The position numbers and the translations under genes were made by a program. Positions 8,244-17,997 of a stretch of DNA of 55,806 bases are shown here, in pieces. The notes under the pieces were generated by a model. That model was not told the DNA's origin. It saw nothing but the letters and a program-made list of their open reading frames with translations, and made no database searches. Each line of letters opens with the position of its first letter. The first letter of the stretch is position 1. The DNA is taken from the NCBI GenBank assembly GCA_037443205.1, contig JBBIOU010000023.1:1-55806 (forward strand), written 5' to 3'. Origin of the DNA: JBBIOU01 sp037443205. GTDB taxonomy: Bacteria; Bacteroidota; Bacteroidia; Flavobacteriales_D; UBA2798.

Positions 8244-9014
8244 TTAAACATTTATTTCTAAAACCACAGGGCAATGGTCGGAGTGTTTGGCTTCGGGTAA
8301 AATAACAGAACGGGTTAGATTTTTTTCCAGATTATTTGTTGCCATGTGATAATCTATACGCCAACCCAAATTTTTAGCTCTGGCATTGGCTCTAAAACTC
8401 CACCAGGTGTATTGATGAGGTTCTTTGTTAAAATATCTGAAGGTATCTATAAAACCACTTTGAATAAATTTATCCATCCATTCGCGTTCTTCGGGTAAAA
8501 AACCGCTTGAGTTTTTATTGCTTATCGGGTTATGTATGTCAATGGGTTTATGGCAAATGTTGTAGTCGCCCGAAATAATGAGTTTAGGTATTTTTTTACG
8601 GAGTGTAATAGTGTAGGGTAAAAAAAAGTCTAAAAACTTCATTTTAAAAGCTTGTCTTTCATCACCGCTACTGCCGGAGGGGAAGTAAACGCTAATTAAA
8701 GAGAACGCGTCAAAATCGGCACGTAAAATTCTTCCTTCGGCATCATATTCATTTTGCCCGCAGCCATATTCTACCTGCATGGGTTTATGTTTACTGAGTA
8801 TGGCAACCCCGCTGTATCCTTTTTTTTGGGCAGGATACCAATAGGTGTAATATCCCAATGCTTCAAAATCTAATATGCCTATTTGTTCGGGATCTGCCTT
8901 AATCTCTTGCAGGCAAACTATATCCGGGTTTGCTGATTTAAGCCAATCTAACCATCCTTTGCTTATAGCAGACCGAATACCGTTTACATTGTATGTTATA
9001 ATTTTTTGCTTCAC
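8244..9014 (-). CDS. xth: Exodeoxyribonuclease III (AP endonuclease, ExoA/Xth family)
   Basis: This 256-residue enzyme of the EEP fold cleaves abasic sites and trims 3' ends in base-excision repair. Metal and catalytic residues are in place: Asn in TYNVNGIRS, Glu in CLQEIKA, the Asp/Asn pair in SGDYNICH, and the terminal SDHCPVV with the catalytic Asp-His. DIHNP and WRIDY motifs are typical of the ExoA branch. The start codon is GTG, chosen because the conserved MKQKIITYNVNG begins there. It is divergent from the large outer-membrane gene at 9060, only 45 bp away, so both promoters must sit in or near that gap. TAATTTCG (minus strand, 9042-9049) is a possible -7 element. Confidence 0.95.
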   Translation of the reverse strand: MKQKIITYNVNGIRSAISKGWLDWLKSANPDIVCLQEIKADPEQIGILDFEALGYYTYWYPAQKKGYSGVAILSKHKPMQVEYGCGQNEYDAEGRILRADFDAFSLISVYFPSGSSGDERQAFKMKFLDFFLPYTITLRKKIPKLIISGDYNICHKPIDIHNPISNKNSSGFLPEEREWMDKFIQSGFIDTFRYFNKEPHQYTWWSFRANARAKNLGWRIDYHMATNNLEKNLTRSVILPEAKHSDHCPVVLEINV

Positions 9015-9059
9015 TTGGCGTATATATAATGTTTAATTTAGCGAAATTAGATTTTTTCA

Positions 9060-12000
9060 TTGAGAAAATTATTATTTATAACAACTATATTTTTTAATCT
9101 GTTGGCGAATAGCCAAAATAATGTGCGAACGAAAATAATTTCCGTAGAGCAAGGTAAAATTATTTTAGATACGTTAACCTTGGTTCCGGGTACATTTAAG
9201 ATATTATACAAAGGCAATAATCTCGATACTAATGCTTATTTTCTGGATGAAATAAAAGGTGTTTTGTATATAAAAGACAGCGCCTATCTTGACACGATCG
9301 AAGTAAGTTATCGGGTTTTTCCATTTAATTTAAATAAAACTTATGCACATAAAAGCGCAATGAATATCGAACAAGGAGAAATAAAATTTAATAATCCGTT
9401 TAAATATACCTTAGATAATAAAGTTGAAGATATATTTAATACGGGAGGATTAAATAAAAGTGGAAATATTTCAAGAGGTATAACTGTAGGCAATAATCAG
9501 GATTTAGCCGTAAATTCAAATTTAAGTTTACAACTATCGGGTAAACTCAGCGATAAAGTAAATGTTTTGGCTTCTGTAACAGATAATAACATACCCATCC
9601 AGCCCGATGGAAATACGCAGCAACTCCAGGATTTTGATCAGGTTTATATAAAGGTTTATACCGATAATGCCTCGTTGGTAGCCGGTGATTTTTGGATGAA
9701 ACGCCCCCGAAGTTATTTTATGAATTACAACAAACGTACACAGGGAGCCTCATTTAATATATTGTTTGGAGAAGAAAAGGATAAAAATAAAGTTTTTAAT
9801 GATATTCGGATTAGCGCTGCAGTATCTAAAGGAAAGTTTGCCAGAAATACTATTCAGGGCTTAGAAGGTAACCAGGGGCCTTACCGTTTGCGGGGTGCAG
9901 AAAATGAAACATTTATTATTGTGCTTGCGGGCACCGAACAGGTATATATTGACGGAGAACTTTTACAGCGTGGTCAAGAAAAAGATTATGTGATAGATTA
10001 TAATACCGCAGAATTGATTTTTACACCCAACCGCCCCATTACCAAAGATCGCAGGATAATTGTAGAGTTTCAGTATTCGGATAAAAACTATGCCCGCTCT
10101 ATTGTTGAGGTAAATGATTTTTTTACTTTTAAAAAATGGCAATTAGGGATTAATATCTATTCAGAACAAGATGCAAAAAATCAACCTTTACAACAAATTT
10201 TGAGTGATGAAGATAAACTACTCCTTGCGTCTGTAGGTGATAGCTTACAAAATGCCATTACTTCCAGTATAGACAGTACGGGATTCATTAACAATCAAAA
10301 CATGTATAGTATGGTAAGCATACTGGGATACGATTCTGTTTTTGTGTTTTCGGTTAATCCCGACAGCGCATTGTACAAACTCAATTTTTCTTTTGTCGGG
10401 CAAGGCAGAGGCAACTATATACAATCAGGTTTTACTGCATTTGGTAAAATTTACAAATGGGTTCCGCCCGATACCGTAAATAATGTAATCATTAAAAAAG
10501 GAAATTACGAACCTGTTATCATTCTGGTTTCGCCCAAGCAAAGACAAATGGTTAGTGCAACAGCAAAATATCATTACAAAGAAAACAACGCCATTTACCT
10601 GGAGGCAGCATACGCTAATTTTAATCAGAATACTTTTTCTGACTTGCACAAAAAAGATGATGCGGGCATTGCTTTAAAAACAGGCATTACCCATAAGCAA
10701 CAATTAAGTACTAATGATAACCCCTGGGTTTTACTTGCAAATGCCGAACTGGAATTTACGCAAAACACATTTGTACCCATCGAACGATTCAGGGCAGTTG
10801 AATTTGAAAGAAACTGGAACATACTAACACAGACCTTAAAAAATAATCAGTTGATAAGCGATGCCCAAATCGGGCTGGAGAAAAAAAATTTAGGGAGAGT
10901 ATTGTATGCACTTAATTCATTTATATCGGGCAACGATTTTACCGGAATAAAAAATAATTTAACAACTCATATCAACACAAAAGGATGGACTATCAACGGC
11001 AGCGGAAGCTATCTGCAAACGTCCGGGTTAAATCAAACACGTTTTTTACGACATAAGTACCTGATAAGTAAAACATCAAAATACATCACCCTGGGTTACC
11101 GCGATGAGCATGAACATAACCTGTTTTATTTTCCGGGTAGCGACAGTTTATTAAAAAACAGTTACCGCTTTTATGATTGGGAAGCATTTATACAAAACCC
11201 TGATACTTTGGCTATACAATACGGACTTTTTTACCGCCAGCGGACAGATTGGTTGTATGACACGACTACGCTTAATAAAGCTGCGGTTGCCGACCAATAT
11301 GGCGCACGTATTGCTTTGATACAATTTAAAAATCATCAAATACGAGCCCAGTTTGCCAATAGAATACTTAGAATTACCGACAGCCGCCTAACAACCCAGC
11401 AACCCGAAAACTCATTACTTACACGCTTTGAATATGATTTAAAACTTTTTAAATCGGTTATAACCGCTTCAGTATTTTATGAAACCGGAACGGGGCAAGA
11501 ATTAAGAAAACAATTTATTTATGTTGAAGTTCCCGCAGGACAAGGACAATATGCCTGGATTGATTATAACCAAAACGGTGTAAAAGAATTAAACGAGTTT
11601 GAAATTGCCGTATTCCCCGACCAAGCTTTGTATATACGCTCGTTTATACCGGGAGATGATTATGTACGGACATACAATAACCAGTTTAGTCAAACACTAA
11701 ACATTAACCCGGCACGCATCTGGGCAAATAAAAAAGGAATCAAAAAAATGTTGGCTTTATTCAGCAACCAGGCGGCATTTCGTATAGACCGAAAAACAAG
11801 TTTGATTGATGCATCAAAAGCCTATAACCCTTTCCTGAAAGAAATAGCAGATACTTCTTTACTTTCAATGAACTCACTTTTTAGAAATACACTTTTCTTT
11901 AATCGCTCGGGTTATGTTTTTTCATGTGATTATACATATCAGGAAACAGGCTTAAAATCGTTGCTGGCAAATGGCTTTGATTCCAGAAATAACCAATCGC

Positions 12001-12515
12001 ATCAATTTCGTTTGCGTTGGAACATAATTAAAACTTTTGCATTTTTTTTAGAGACAGAAAAAACAGGTAAAAGCAATCTATCAGATTTTTTAAATAACCG
12101 AAATTATTTTATTAAGCAACAAAATATTAAACCTAAATTTTCGTGGCAGCCGGGCAACGTGTTTCGTTGGAGCATAGAAGGAGAGTATGTTGAGAAACGT
12201 AATGCTCCCGATTACGGAGGCGAACAAGCATTTATTACAAATTTAGGCACCGAAATGCGATATAGTTCGGCTAATAAAGGGAGTATTTTGGCAGGGTTTA
12301 ATTTCATACAAATTAATTATACCGGAGCAGGAAATTCGCCAGTTGCATTTGAGATGTTAAACGCCCTGCAAAATGGTAAAAACTATACCTGGAATGTTTC
12401 CTGGCAGCAAAATCTGTCGAAAAATATGCAGTTGAATATAAATTATTTAGGCCGAAAATCAGAAACAACCAAAATAATTCACACCGGAAACGTACAGGTA
12501 AGAGCATTTTTTTAA
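9060..12515 (+). CDS. Very large outer-membrane-type protein of unknown function
   Basis: This 1151-residue protein starts at TTG 9060 with an N-terminal signal peptide (LLFITTIFFNLLANSQN). Near residue 135 comes GNISRGITVGNNQDLAVNS, followed by long amphipathic strands rich in aromatic residues and Asn, typical of Bacteroidota outer-membrane beta-barrels, and the protein ends in an aromatic-terminated strand (NVQVRAFF). An acidic EF-hand-like loop, IDYNQNGVKELNEFE (about residue 840), could bind calcium. I find no TonB box, plug domain or T9SS sorting domain. The family occurs widely in Bacteroidota as a conserved uncharacterised protein; no function is assigned here. The non-ATG start follows from the signal peptide and the lack of a suitable upstream ATG. 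Confidence 0.75.
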   Translation: MRKLLFITTIFFNLLANSQNNVRTKIISVEQGKIILDTLTLVPGTFKILYKGNNLDTNAYFLDEIKGVLYIKDSAYLDTIEVSYRVFPFNLNKTYAHKSAMNIEQGEIKFNNPFKYTLDNKVEDIFNTGGLNKSGNISRGITVGNNQDLAVNSNLSLQLSGKLSDKVNVLASVTDNNIPIQPDGNTQQLQDFDQVYIKVYTDNASLVAGDFWMKRPRSYFMNYNKRTQGASFNILFGEEKDKNKVFNDIRISAAVSKGKFARNTIQGLEGNQGPYRLRGAENETFIIVLAGTEQVYIDGELLQRGQEKDYVIDYNTAELIFTPNRPITKDRRIIVEFQYSDKNYARSIVEVNDFFTFKKWQLGINIYSEQDAKNQPLQQILSDEDKLLLASVGDSLQNAITSSIDSTGFINNQNMYSMVSILGYDSVFVFSVNPDSALYKLNFSFVGQGRGNYIQSGFTAFGKIYKWVPPDTVNNVIIKKGNYEPVIILVSPKQRQMVSATAKYHYKENNAIYLEAAYANFNQNTFSDLHKKDDAGIALKTGITHKQQLSTNDNPWVLLANAELEFTQNTFVPIERFRAVEFERNWNILTQTLKNNQLISDAQIGLEKKNLGRVLYALNSFISGNDFTGIKNNLTTHINTKGWTINGSGSYLQTSGLNQTRFLRHKYLISKTSKYITLGYRDEHEHNLFYFPGSDSLLKNSYRFYDWEAFIQNPDTLAIQYGLFYRQRTDWLYDTTTLNKAAVADQYGARIALIQFKNHQIRAQFANRILRITDSRLTTQQPENSLLTRFEYDLKLFKSVITASVFYETGTGQELRKQFIYVEVPAGQGQYAWIDYNQNGVKELNEFEIAVFPDQALYIRSFIPGDDYVRTYNNQFSQTLNINPARIWANKKGIKKMLALFSNQAAFRIDRKTSLIDASKAYNPFLKEIADTSLLSMNSLFRNTLFFNRSGYVFSCDYTYQETGLKSLLANGFDSRNNQSHQFRLRWNIIKTFAFFLETEKTGKSNLSDFLNNRNYFIKQQNIKPKFSWQPGNVFRWSIEGEYVEKRNAPDYGGEQAFITNLGTEMRYSSANKGSILAGFNFIQINYTGAGNSPVAFEMLNALQNGKNYTWNVSWQQNLSKNMQLNINYLGRKSETTKIIHTGNVQVRAFF

Positions 12516-12625
12516 CGCCCAAACGAATCACACATACACACGCCTTATGTTAATAAGCCAAAAAATTCGGTGATTAATAACAAACTTGGTATTAAACAAT
12601 TAGAATTTTTAAATCTGAATTGGAG

Positions 12626-14578
12626 TTATTTAACGATTATTCTGCCTAATTCTTCTGAAATTATTTTTTTTACTTCGTTTAGCAGTAATTGTTGTCTCAA
12701 TAATTCATCAATTTCTTGTTCAGATAAATTAAGTTTTAGTTTTTCCTGCAATTTATAGGTTAGTTGTAATATATGTTTTAGTTTGTATGAATAAATAGCA
12801 TTTCTTACCGTTAAACTTATTTTATCGCTTTCGGTTTTGGTGCGAATGCGGTATTTTTCGTTCCATTTAGGACTAATGGTATAAGGAAGACTAATCATGT
12901 CAATAGCCGTTTTGTTTAAACCATTTTCTGTTTTTTGCAAAAAATATTTGTCGGTAAGTATTAAATTATTTTCAAGTGCAAGCATGTATTCATCAACAAT
13001 GGCTTTAAGTTCGGGAGTTTTTAATTCAAGTCCGTCTTGTTGTAATTCAAATAAAATATATTCGGCAACGGTTGTTATCAGCAGTTCTTTTTGTTTGGCT
13101 TCATTTTCTATTTCAAACTCCAGTTGTTTGTCGGCATAATTTAAAAGTAAGCGCACCAGGTTTTGTTCCTGTGGCAATAATTCATCCAAAATTTTTTCTT
13201 CGGTTTTTTGAACTTCGTTGGTTAGATGTGTTTGGGTAGTTTCGGGCAGTGCTTCGTTGCCGGGTTGATTTTTAATTTTTTGTCTGCGCAGTTTATTTAA
13301 TTCAAAAATCAGGGTTTGTTCATTAATATCAAAAAGCCTGCTACATTCTTTGATATATACCGAGCGCATGATGGCATCGGGTATAAGGGCTATGGAAGTT
13401 ACAATTTCTTTTATAAGTGCGCTTTTTTTTACGGGATCGTTTTTTGCTTCTTCGTAAAGCAAGCCGGTTTTAAACAGTAAAAAATCTTTTGCTTGCTGAT
13501 GGATAAAATTTTCAAGTTCTTGTGAGCTTACTTTTCGCGCATACGAGTCGGGGTCGTCTCCATCCGGAAACAATACAATTTTTACATTCATCCCTTCTTC
13601 CAGTATCATATCTATTCCTCTGAAGGATGCCTTTATGCCTGCAGCATCGCCATCATATAGGATAGTAATGTTGGGCGTGTAACGTTTTATTAAACGTATT
13701 TGCCCGCTGGTTAATGATGTTCCGCTTGATGCCACAACGTTTTCTATCCCGGCCTGATGAAGTGAGATTACATCGGTATATCCTTCTACCAAAAAACAAT
13801 TATCATTAGCTACGATTGCTTTTTTGGCAAAATATATTCCATAAAGTATATTACTCTTGTTGTATATTTCGGTTTCAGGGCTATTCAGATATTTAGGTTC
13901 TTTTTTATCGTTTTTCAGTGTGCGTGCACCAAAGCCTACTACTTTGCCGGTAAGGTTATGAACAGGGAAAATTACTCTTGCTCTGAAAAAATCAAAATAT
14001 CTTTCATCTTTTTGTTTTACCAGTCCGGTTTTTTCTAACAGATTTAAAGCGTATCCTTGCTCATTAGCTGTTTGTGTAAGGTTTTGGTAGTCATCGGGTG
14101 CATAGCCCAACTGAAATTTTTCGATGGTAGGCAAGTTAAAGCCTCTTTCTTTAAAGTAACTTAGTCCAACAGATCGTCCTTCATCAGTGTAGTGTAAATT
14201 TTTGGTAAAATGTTTTTGTGCAAATGCAGCTAATATGTATAAACTTTCTTTTTCATTTTGCTTGGCAATTTGTTCGTTGTCAAGAGCGGTTTCTTCGATT
14301 GTGATATTATATTTTTGAGCCAGGTAGCGCAAGGCATCGGGATAGCTCATTTTTTCATGTTCCATTACAAAGTTAACCGAGTTACCGGCAGCTCCGCAAC
14401 CAAAACATTTATAAATACCTTTTGCCGGGCTAACTGTAAAAGAGGGTGTTTTTTCGTTATGAAACGGACATAAACCAATATAATTTACCCCTCTTTTTTT
14501 TAATGCCACAAAATCAGCAACCACTTCTTCTACGCGGGCTGTTTCAATAATTTGTTCTATGCTGTCTTTGCTTATCAA
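12626..14578 (-). CDS. dnaG: DNA primase
   Basis: This 650-residue protein makes RNA primers at the replication fork. The N-terminal CHC2 zinc finger uses Cys37, His40, Cys58 and Cys61 (CPFHNEKTPSF...CFGCG). The primase core follows, and the TOPRIM domain has Glu265 (LVEGYTDV), Asp309 and Asp311 (YDGDAAG), and the later PDGDDPDSY acidic motif. The C-terminal region (about 430-650) is the helical helicase-binding part. The start codon is TTG, since MISKDSIEQI matches the conserved N-terminus of the family. That TTG overlaps the TGA of the upstream MORN lipoprotein gene in the string TTGA, which suggests translational coupling. It converges with the large barrel gene, and no obvious terminator is visible in the 110-bp gap. 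Confidence 0.97.
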   Translation of the reverse strand: MISKDSIEQIIETARVEEVVADFVALKKRGVNYIGLCPFHNEKTPSFTVSPAKGIYKCFGCGAAGNSVNFVMEHEKMSYPDALRYLAQKYNITIEETALDNEQIAKQNEKESLYILAAFAQKHFTKNLHYTDEGRSVGLSYFKERGFNLPTIEKFQLGYAPDDYQNLTQTANEQGYALNLLEKTGLVKQKDERYFDFFRARVIFPVHNLTGKVVGFGARTLKNDKKEPKYLNSPETEIYNKSNILYGIYFAKKAIVANDNCFLVEGYTDVISLHQAGIENVVASSGTSLTSGQIRLIKRYTPNITILYDGDAAGIKASFRGIDMILEEGMNVKIVLFPDGDDPDSYARKVSSQELENFIHQQAKDFLLFKTGLLYEEAKNDPVKKSALIKEIVTSIALIPDAIMRSVYIKECSRLFDINEQTLIFELNKLRRQKIKNQPGNEALPETTQTHLTNEVQKTEEKILDELLPQEQNLVRLLLNYADKQLEFEIENEAKQKELLITTVAEYILFELQQDGLELKTPELKAIVDEYMLALENNLILTDKYFLQKTENGLNKTAIDMISLPYTISPKWNEKYRIRTKTESDKISLTVRNAIYSYKLKHILQLTYKLQEKLKLNLSEQEIDELLRQQLLLNEVKKIISEELGRIIVK

Positions 14579-14994
14579 TATTCTATTTGTTTTATAAGTT
14601 CACCGTTTTCATTATAAAACATCCACAGGCCAAAACGTTGGTCGTTTTTGTAATAGCCAATGTATCGGGGATTGCCGTTGGGATAAAATGTTACGGTTTT
14701 TCCATCCATTTTTCCCATGGTATATTCACATTCGCTCCATTTAATGCCGTTTTCATAATAATAGATCCATGTGCCATGTCTTTTTCCTTGAAAAACTGTG
14801 CCGGTATATTTAATTTGACCGTTAGGGTAACTAACTATGTTTTCGCCTTCTTTTAGTTCCTCGGGCATCATCGGATTTTCACCTTTGTTTGCTTCAACGG
14901 TTTCGCCTGCTTTAATGCTATCGGTTTTTTTGTCGGTATTATTACTGCAAGACACCGAAATAAAGATTAAAAGGTATAAAAAGTATTTTTTCAT
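14575..14994 (-). CDS. MORN/YwqK-type lipoprotein
   Basis: The likely start is ATG 14994, giving 139 residues that begin MKKYFLYLLIFISVSCSNN, a lipoprotein signal with Cys at residue 16. The frame stays open further upstream, but that extension lacks any signal character. The body has several MORN-like repeats (YPNGQIKYTG, GTWIYYYENG, KTVTFYPNG, FGLWMFYNENG), as in the YwqK/toxin-antitoxin antitoxin-like family. MORN repeats often sit at membranes or mediate protein contacts; a toxin-antitoxin role is not supported here because no toxin gene is adjacent. Its TGA overlaps the TTG start of dnaG, so the pair forms a transcription and probably translation unit. Confidence 0.8.
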   Translation of the reverse strand: MKKYFLYLLIFISVSCSNNTDKKTDSIKAGETVEANKGENPMMPEELKEGENIVSYPNGQIKYTGTVFQGKRHGTWIYYYENGIKWSECEYTMGKMDGKTVTFYPNGNPRYIGYYKNDQRFGLWMFYNENGELIKQIEY

Positions 14995-15207
14995 ATTGAT
15001 TATGATGTTTACCACAAATTTACAGATTTGTTTAGTGTTTAAAAAATTTACTTTTACCCGTATTAAGTATGAGCATACTTTATTTTTGTTCCATGGCGTA
15101 TATAACACAAATGCCGCCTTCATTCATAATAACTTGCTTTCCTCCACGAACTTCCCAAGAGAATAATTAATTTAGGTATAATGATTTTTAACGTATTATA
15201 CTATCAT

Positions 15208-15215
15208 TATCTTTG
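15208..15215 (+). promoter_or_regulatory. Putative -7 element TATCTTTG of rlmN
   Basis: It matches the Bacteroidota consensus TAnnTTTG exactly and lies 8 bp before the ATG of rlmN, which would put transcription start within a few bases of the start codon. I see no good -33 TTTG at the usual distance, so this rests on the -7 box alone. Confidence 0.4.
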
Positions 15216-15223
15216 TAAAAAAG

Positions 15224-16276
15224 ATGGGATTACAGGCCGATATAAGAACCTTGAATGAGCAAGATTTGAAGCATGCCTTTGAAGGCATGAATGAAAAACC
15301 ATTTCGTGCCAAACAAGTTTATGAATGGTTATGGAAAAAATCGGCTCGCGGATTTGATGAGATGACTAATTTGCCCAAAGACTTACGACAAAAACTATCA
15401 TCACAGTTTAGTTTTCATACTTTAACAGTTGCCGATAAGCAAATTAGCGCAGATAAGACCATCAAAGTAGCTTTTAAATTATTTGACGGAAATGTTGTAG
15501 AAGGAGTATTAATACCTACCCCAAAACGCATGACAGCTTGTATATCATCGCAGGTAGGTTGCAGTCTTACCTGCAGTTTTTGTGCTACCGGAAAATTAAA
15601 ACGCATACGCAATTTACACGCACATGAAATATACGACCAGGTAGTTTTTTTAAAAAACATGGCTCAAGAAACCTATAATATACCGCTTAGTAACATTGTG
15701 TTGATGGGCATGGGCGAACCGTTATTAAATTACAATAATGTTTTGCAAGGGATTGAAACAATAACCTCCCCCGCAGGACTTGGAATGTCGCCCCAGCGTA
15801 TTACACTCTCTACGGCCGGAATTGCAAAAATGATAAAAAAACTGGGTGATGATAATGTAAAATTTAACCTTGCACTCTCTTTACATGCAGCCAACGATGA
15901 AAAGCGCAATAAAATAATGCCTATTAATGAACAAAACAGCTTAGATTCTTTGGCAGAGGCATTGCAATATTTTTATGAAAAAACAGGCATACGTGTTACT
16001 TTTGAATATATTGTTTTTAAAGATTTTAATGATACCCTAAAAGATGCACAAGAATTAGTTGAATTTTGGAAAAAAGTACCGGCTAAAATTAATATTATCG
16101 AATATAATCCCATTGATGGTGGAATTTTTGAACAAACAACCCCCCAAAGACTTAATGCCTTTGTGGCATATCTTGAAAAAAATAAAATTATCGTAAACGT
16201 ACGCAAAAGCCGCGGAAAAGATATTGATGCAGCATGCGGACAATTAGCTAATAAAAACAATGCAGTACTTAAATAA
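15224..16276 (+). CDS. rlmN: 23S rRNA (A2503-C2)/tRNA (A37-C2) methyltransferase
   Basis: This 350-residue radical SAM enzyme methylates C2 of A2503 in 23S rRNA and of A37 in tRNAs. The radical SAM cluster cysteines are Cys113, Cys117 and Cys120 (GCSLTCSFC). The C-terminal catalytic cysteine is in DIDAACGQLA. MGMGEPLLN and the GM(S)PQRITLSTAG region are family hallmarks, and the length is normal. The gene overlaps the start of the following secreted-protein gene by 17 bp, so the two are probably co-transcribed. A near-leaderless promoter is proposed just upstream. Confidence 0.97.
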   Translation: MGLQADIRTLNEQDLKHAFEGMNEKPFRAKQVYEWLWKKSARGFDEMTNLPKDLRQKLSSQFSFHTLTVADKQISADKTIKVAFKLFDGNVVEGVLIPTPKRMTACISSQVGCSLTCSFCATGKLKRIRNLHAHEIYDQVVFLKNMAQETYNIPLSNIVLMGMGEPLLNYNNVLQGIETITSPAGLGMSPQRITLSTAGIAKMIKKLGDDNVKFNLALSLHAANDEKRNKIMPINEQNSLDSLAEALQYFYEKTGIRVTFEYIVFKDFNDTLKDAQELVEFWKKVPAKINIIEYNPIDGGIFEQTTPQRLNAFVAYLEKNKIIVNVRKSRGKDIDAACGQLANKNNAVLK

Positions 16277-17894
16277 ACCAATGGTAAATATTTTTATAAT
16301 TGCAAGCCTTGTGTTTACGCTACTTCTTGCTCTGCCCGCAAGTGCACAAAATTTGCCTGTAACCTGGGGAGCCGAACAAAAATTTGAAAAGCGTATTCGT
16401 ATCAGCAATTTGATGGCAGGAAAGGATAATTATTTTTATGTGGTAAAACGCAATACTTCCAAAAAAAATCAAAACACTTTTATCATAGAAAAATATCAAT
16501 CGGATAATGTAATACCGGTAGCTGCCTCAACATTTGTTTTGCCTGATATCAATTCCAGACAAAGTAATTTTGAAGATATTATCGTTTTGGAGAATAATAT
16601 ATGGCTACTGGTATCGCAATATATTAATGAACAAAAGCATAAACTTGCCTACGCAATGCAAATTGATAATTATACGCTGCAAATAGTTAGTAATCCCATT
16701 GAGATAGACCGGATTAACATAATTAACCCTAACCGCATGCCGGGTTTTGATTTTAAAACCGATAAAAACGCTAAACATCTACTGGTATATCATCATCATT
16801 TGTATGAAAAATACAATAATGAAAAGTTTTCATATAAAGTTTATAATGCCTATATGCAACTACAATGGAAAAAAGATATAGAGTTGCCTTACAGAGATAA
16901 AGAATTTACGGTTAGCGATTACAAGCTGGATGATGCGCTCAATGTATATATGCTTAGCACTTTTACTCCCGAAAAAATAAAAGGTCAGGATACACGTAAT
17001 GCTACTACCAACAGATATGTACTATTGGCATATTACCCTAAAGAAAATAAAATTAAAGAGTTTGAAATCAGCTTAGGCGATAAATGGGTGTCGGCAGTTA
17101 CTTTTGAACTTGCACCTAACGGGGATTTGGCCATAGGCGGGTTTTACAGTAATACTCCGCAATATTCCTTAGCAGGTACTTTTTACTTGCGCATCAATCA
17201 GTACAATCAGCAGGTTGTCAGCAAGGCACTGAAAGCATTTGATACAGGATTTATGCGCCAGTTTATGCCCGAAAAAAAAATAAAAAAAGGAAAGGAATTG
17301 TCTGATTTTTATTTTGACCATTTTATAGTAAGAGAAGACGGCAGCGCCTTGTTTATTGCCGAACAATATTATATGCAAATAGTTTACAATTACAACGACC
17401 CCTTTGGCTATCCTTACGGATATTACACTCCGGGTTTTTATTCGCCTTATTATTTTGGCAGAACAACTTATAATTACCAGTATTATTATAACGACCTGAT
17501 AGTAGTAAGCGTAAATGCAGCAGGCGATATACAATGGACTAAAAAAATACCTAAACGCCAGATGAGCACCAATGATGGAGGTTATTACCTGTCTTATTCA
17601 TTAGGTGTTACCAAAAACAATATTTACATATTATTTAACGATAACCGAAACAATGCAAAATATTATGGCAACAATTATAATGAACCGCAATTAATGACCC
17701 GACCTAATAAATCAATTGCTACACTTATAAAAATTGATAATACAGGTAAAACAGAATGGACAGCCTTGTTTAATACAAAAGACAACAAATTAGTATTACG
17801 ACCCAAAATGTATTTTCAGGCAGATACCAATAAACTTTTGATTTTTTGCCAAAAAGCAAATAATTATAAATTCGGAATGTTGGATTTGAAATAA
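16260..17894 (+). CDS. Secreted protein of unknown function, possible beta-propeller
   Basis: This 544-residue protein has a signal peptide ending in ALPASAQ (residues about 9-30). ATG 16260 is preferred because it supplies the only basic n-region residue (Lys6); ATG 16281 is the alternative. The body is strand-rich and Tyr/Asn-rich, with recurring units that describe values and end in hydrophobic strands (for example DIQWTKKIP and TGKTEWTALF), which resembles beta-propeller repeats. A Tyr/Gly/Pro-rich insert (DPFGYPYGYYTPGFY) occurs near residue 385. No T9SS sorting domain or lipobox is present. It overlaps rlmN by 17 bp. I do not recognise a named family. Confidence 0.7.
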   Translation: MQYLNKPMVNIFIIASLVFTLLLALPASAQNLPVTWGAEQKFEKRIRISNLMAGKDNYFYVVKRNTSKKNQNTFIIEKYQSDNVIPVAASTFVLPDINSRQSNFEDIIVLENNIWLLVSQYINEQKHKLAYAMQIDNYTLQIVSNPIEIDRINIINPNRMPGFDFKTDKNAKHLLVYHHHLYEKYNNEKFSYKVYNAYMQLQWKKDIELPYRDKEFTVSDYKLDDALNVYMLSTFTPEKIKGQDTRNATTNRYVLLAYYPKENKIKEFEISLGDKWVSAVTFELAPNGDLAIGGFYSNTPQYSLAGTFYLRINQYNQQVVSKALKAFDTGFMRQFMPEKKIKKGKELSDFYFDHFIVREDGSALFIAEQYYMQIVYNYNDPFGYPYGYYTPGFYSPYYFGRTTYNYQYYYNDLIVVSVNAAGDIQWTKKIPKRQMSTNDGGYYLSYSLGVTKNNIYILFNDNRNNAKYYGNNYNEPQLMTRPNKSIATLIKIDNTGKTEWTALFNTKDNKLVLRPKMYFQADTNKLLIFCQKANNYKFGMLDLK

Positions 17895-17900
17895 ACCCGG

Positions 17901-17920
17901 AAAAGTCATTAGACTTTTTT
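17901..17920 (+). terminator. Possible Rho-independent terminator of the rlmN unit
   Basis: AAAAGTC-ATTA-GACTTTT forms a 7-bp stem followed by more T. It lies 6 bp after the stop codon at 17894. The stem is A/T-rich and therefore weak, and it merges into a dispersed repeat. Confidence 0.5.
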
Positions 17921-17978
17921 CTCGGCAAGCCCGGTGTCTAAGATTTTGTAAAGAATTTCTTGTAATATTTTTTAAGGT
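17911..17978. repeat. Dispersed repeat R1, copy a
   Basis: This copy shares a 33-nt identical core (17941-17973, AGATTTTGTAAAG... to a T-run) with 38932-38964, plus weaker similarity on both sides (ACTTTT..CGGCAAGC..GG upstream). A shorter, diverged copy lies at 48496-48536. It is bracketed by TTAGACTT (17910-17917) and AAGTCTAA (17992-17999), which could pair. Confidence 0.65.
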
Positions 17979-17997
17979 AACAAATTCTAATAAGTCT

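Noticed and set aside
14883..14994. YwqK-type 'antitoxin' label implying a toxin-antitoxin pair
   Set aside because: No toxin gene is adjacent; the partner gene is dnaG, so only the MORN-like lipoprotein description is kept.
14995..15123. N-terminal extension of the MORN lipoprotein (43 residues)
   Set aside because: The extension is not signal-like, whereas the internal Met starts a textbook lipoprotein signal.
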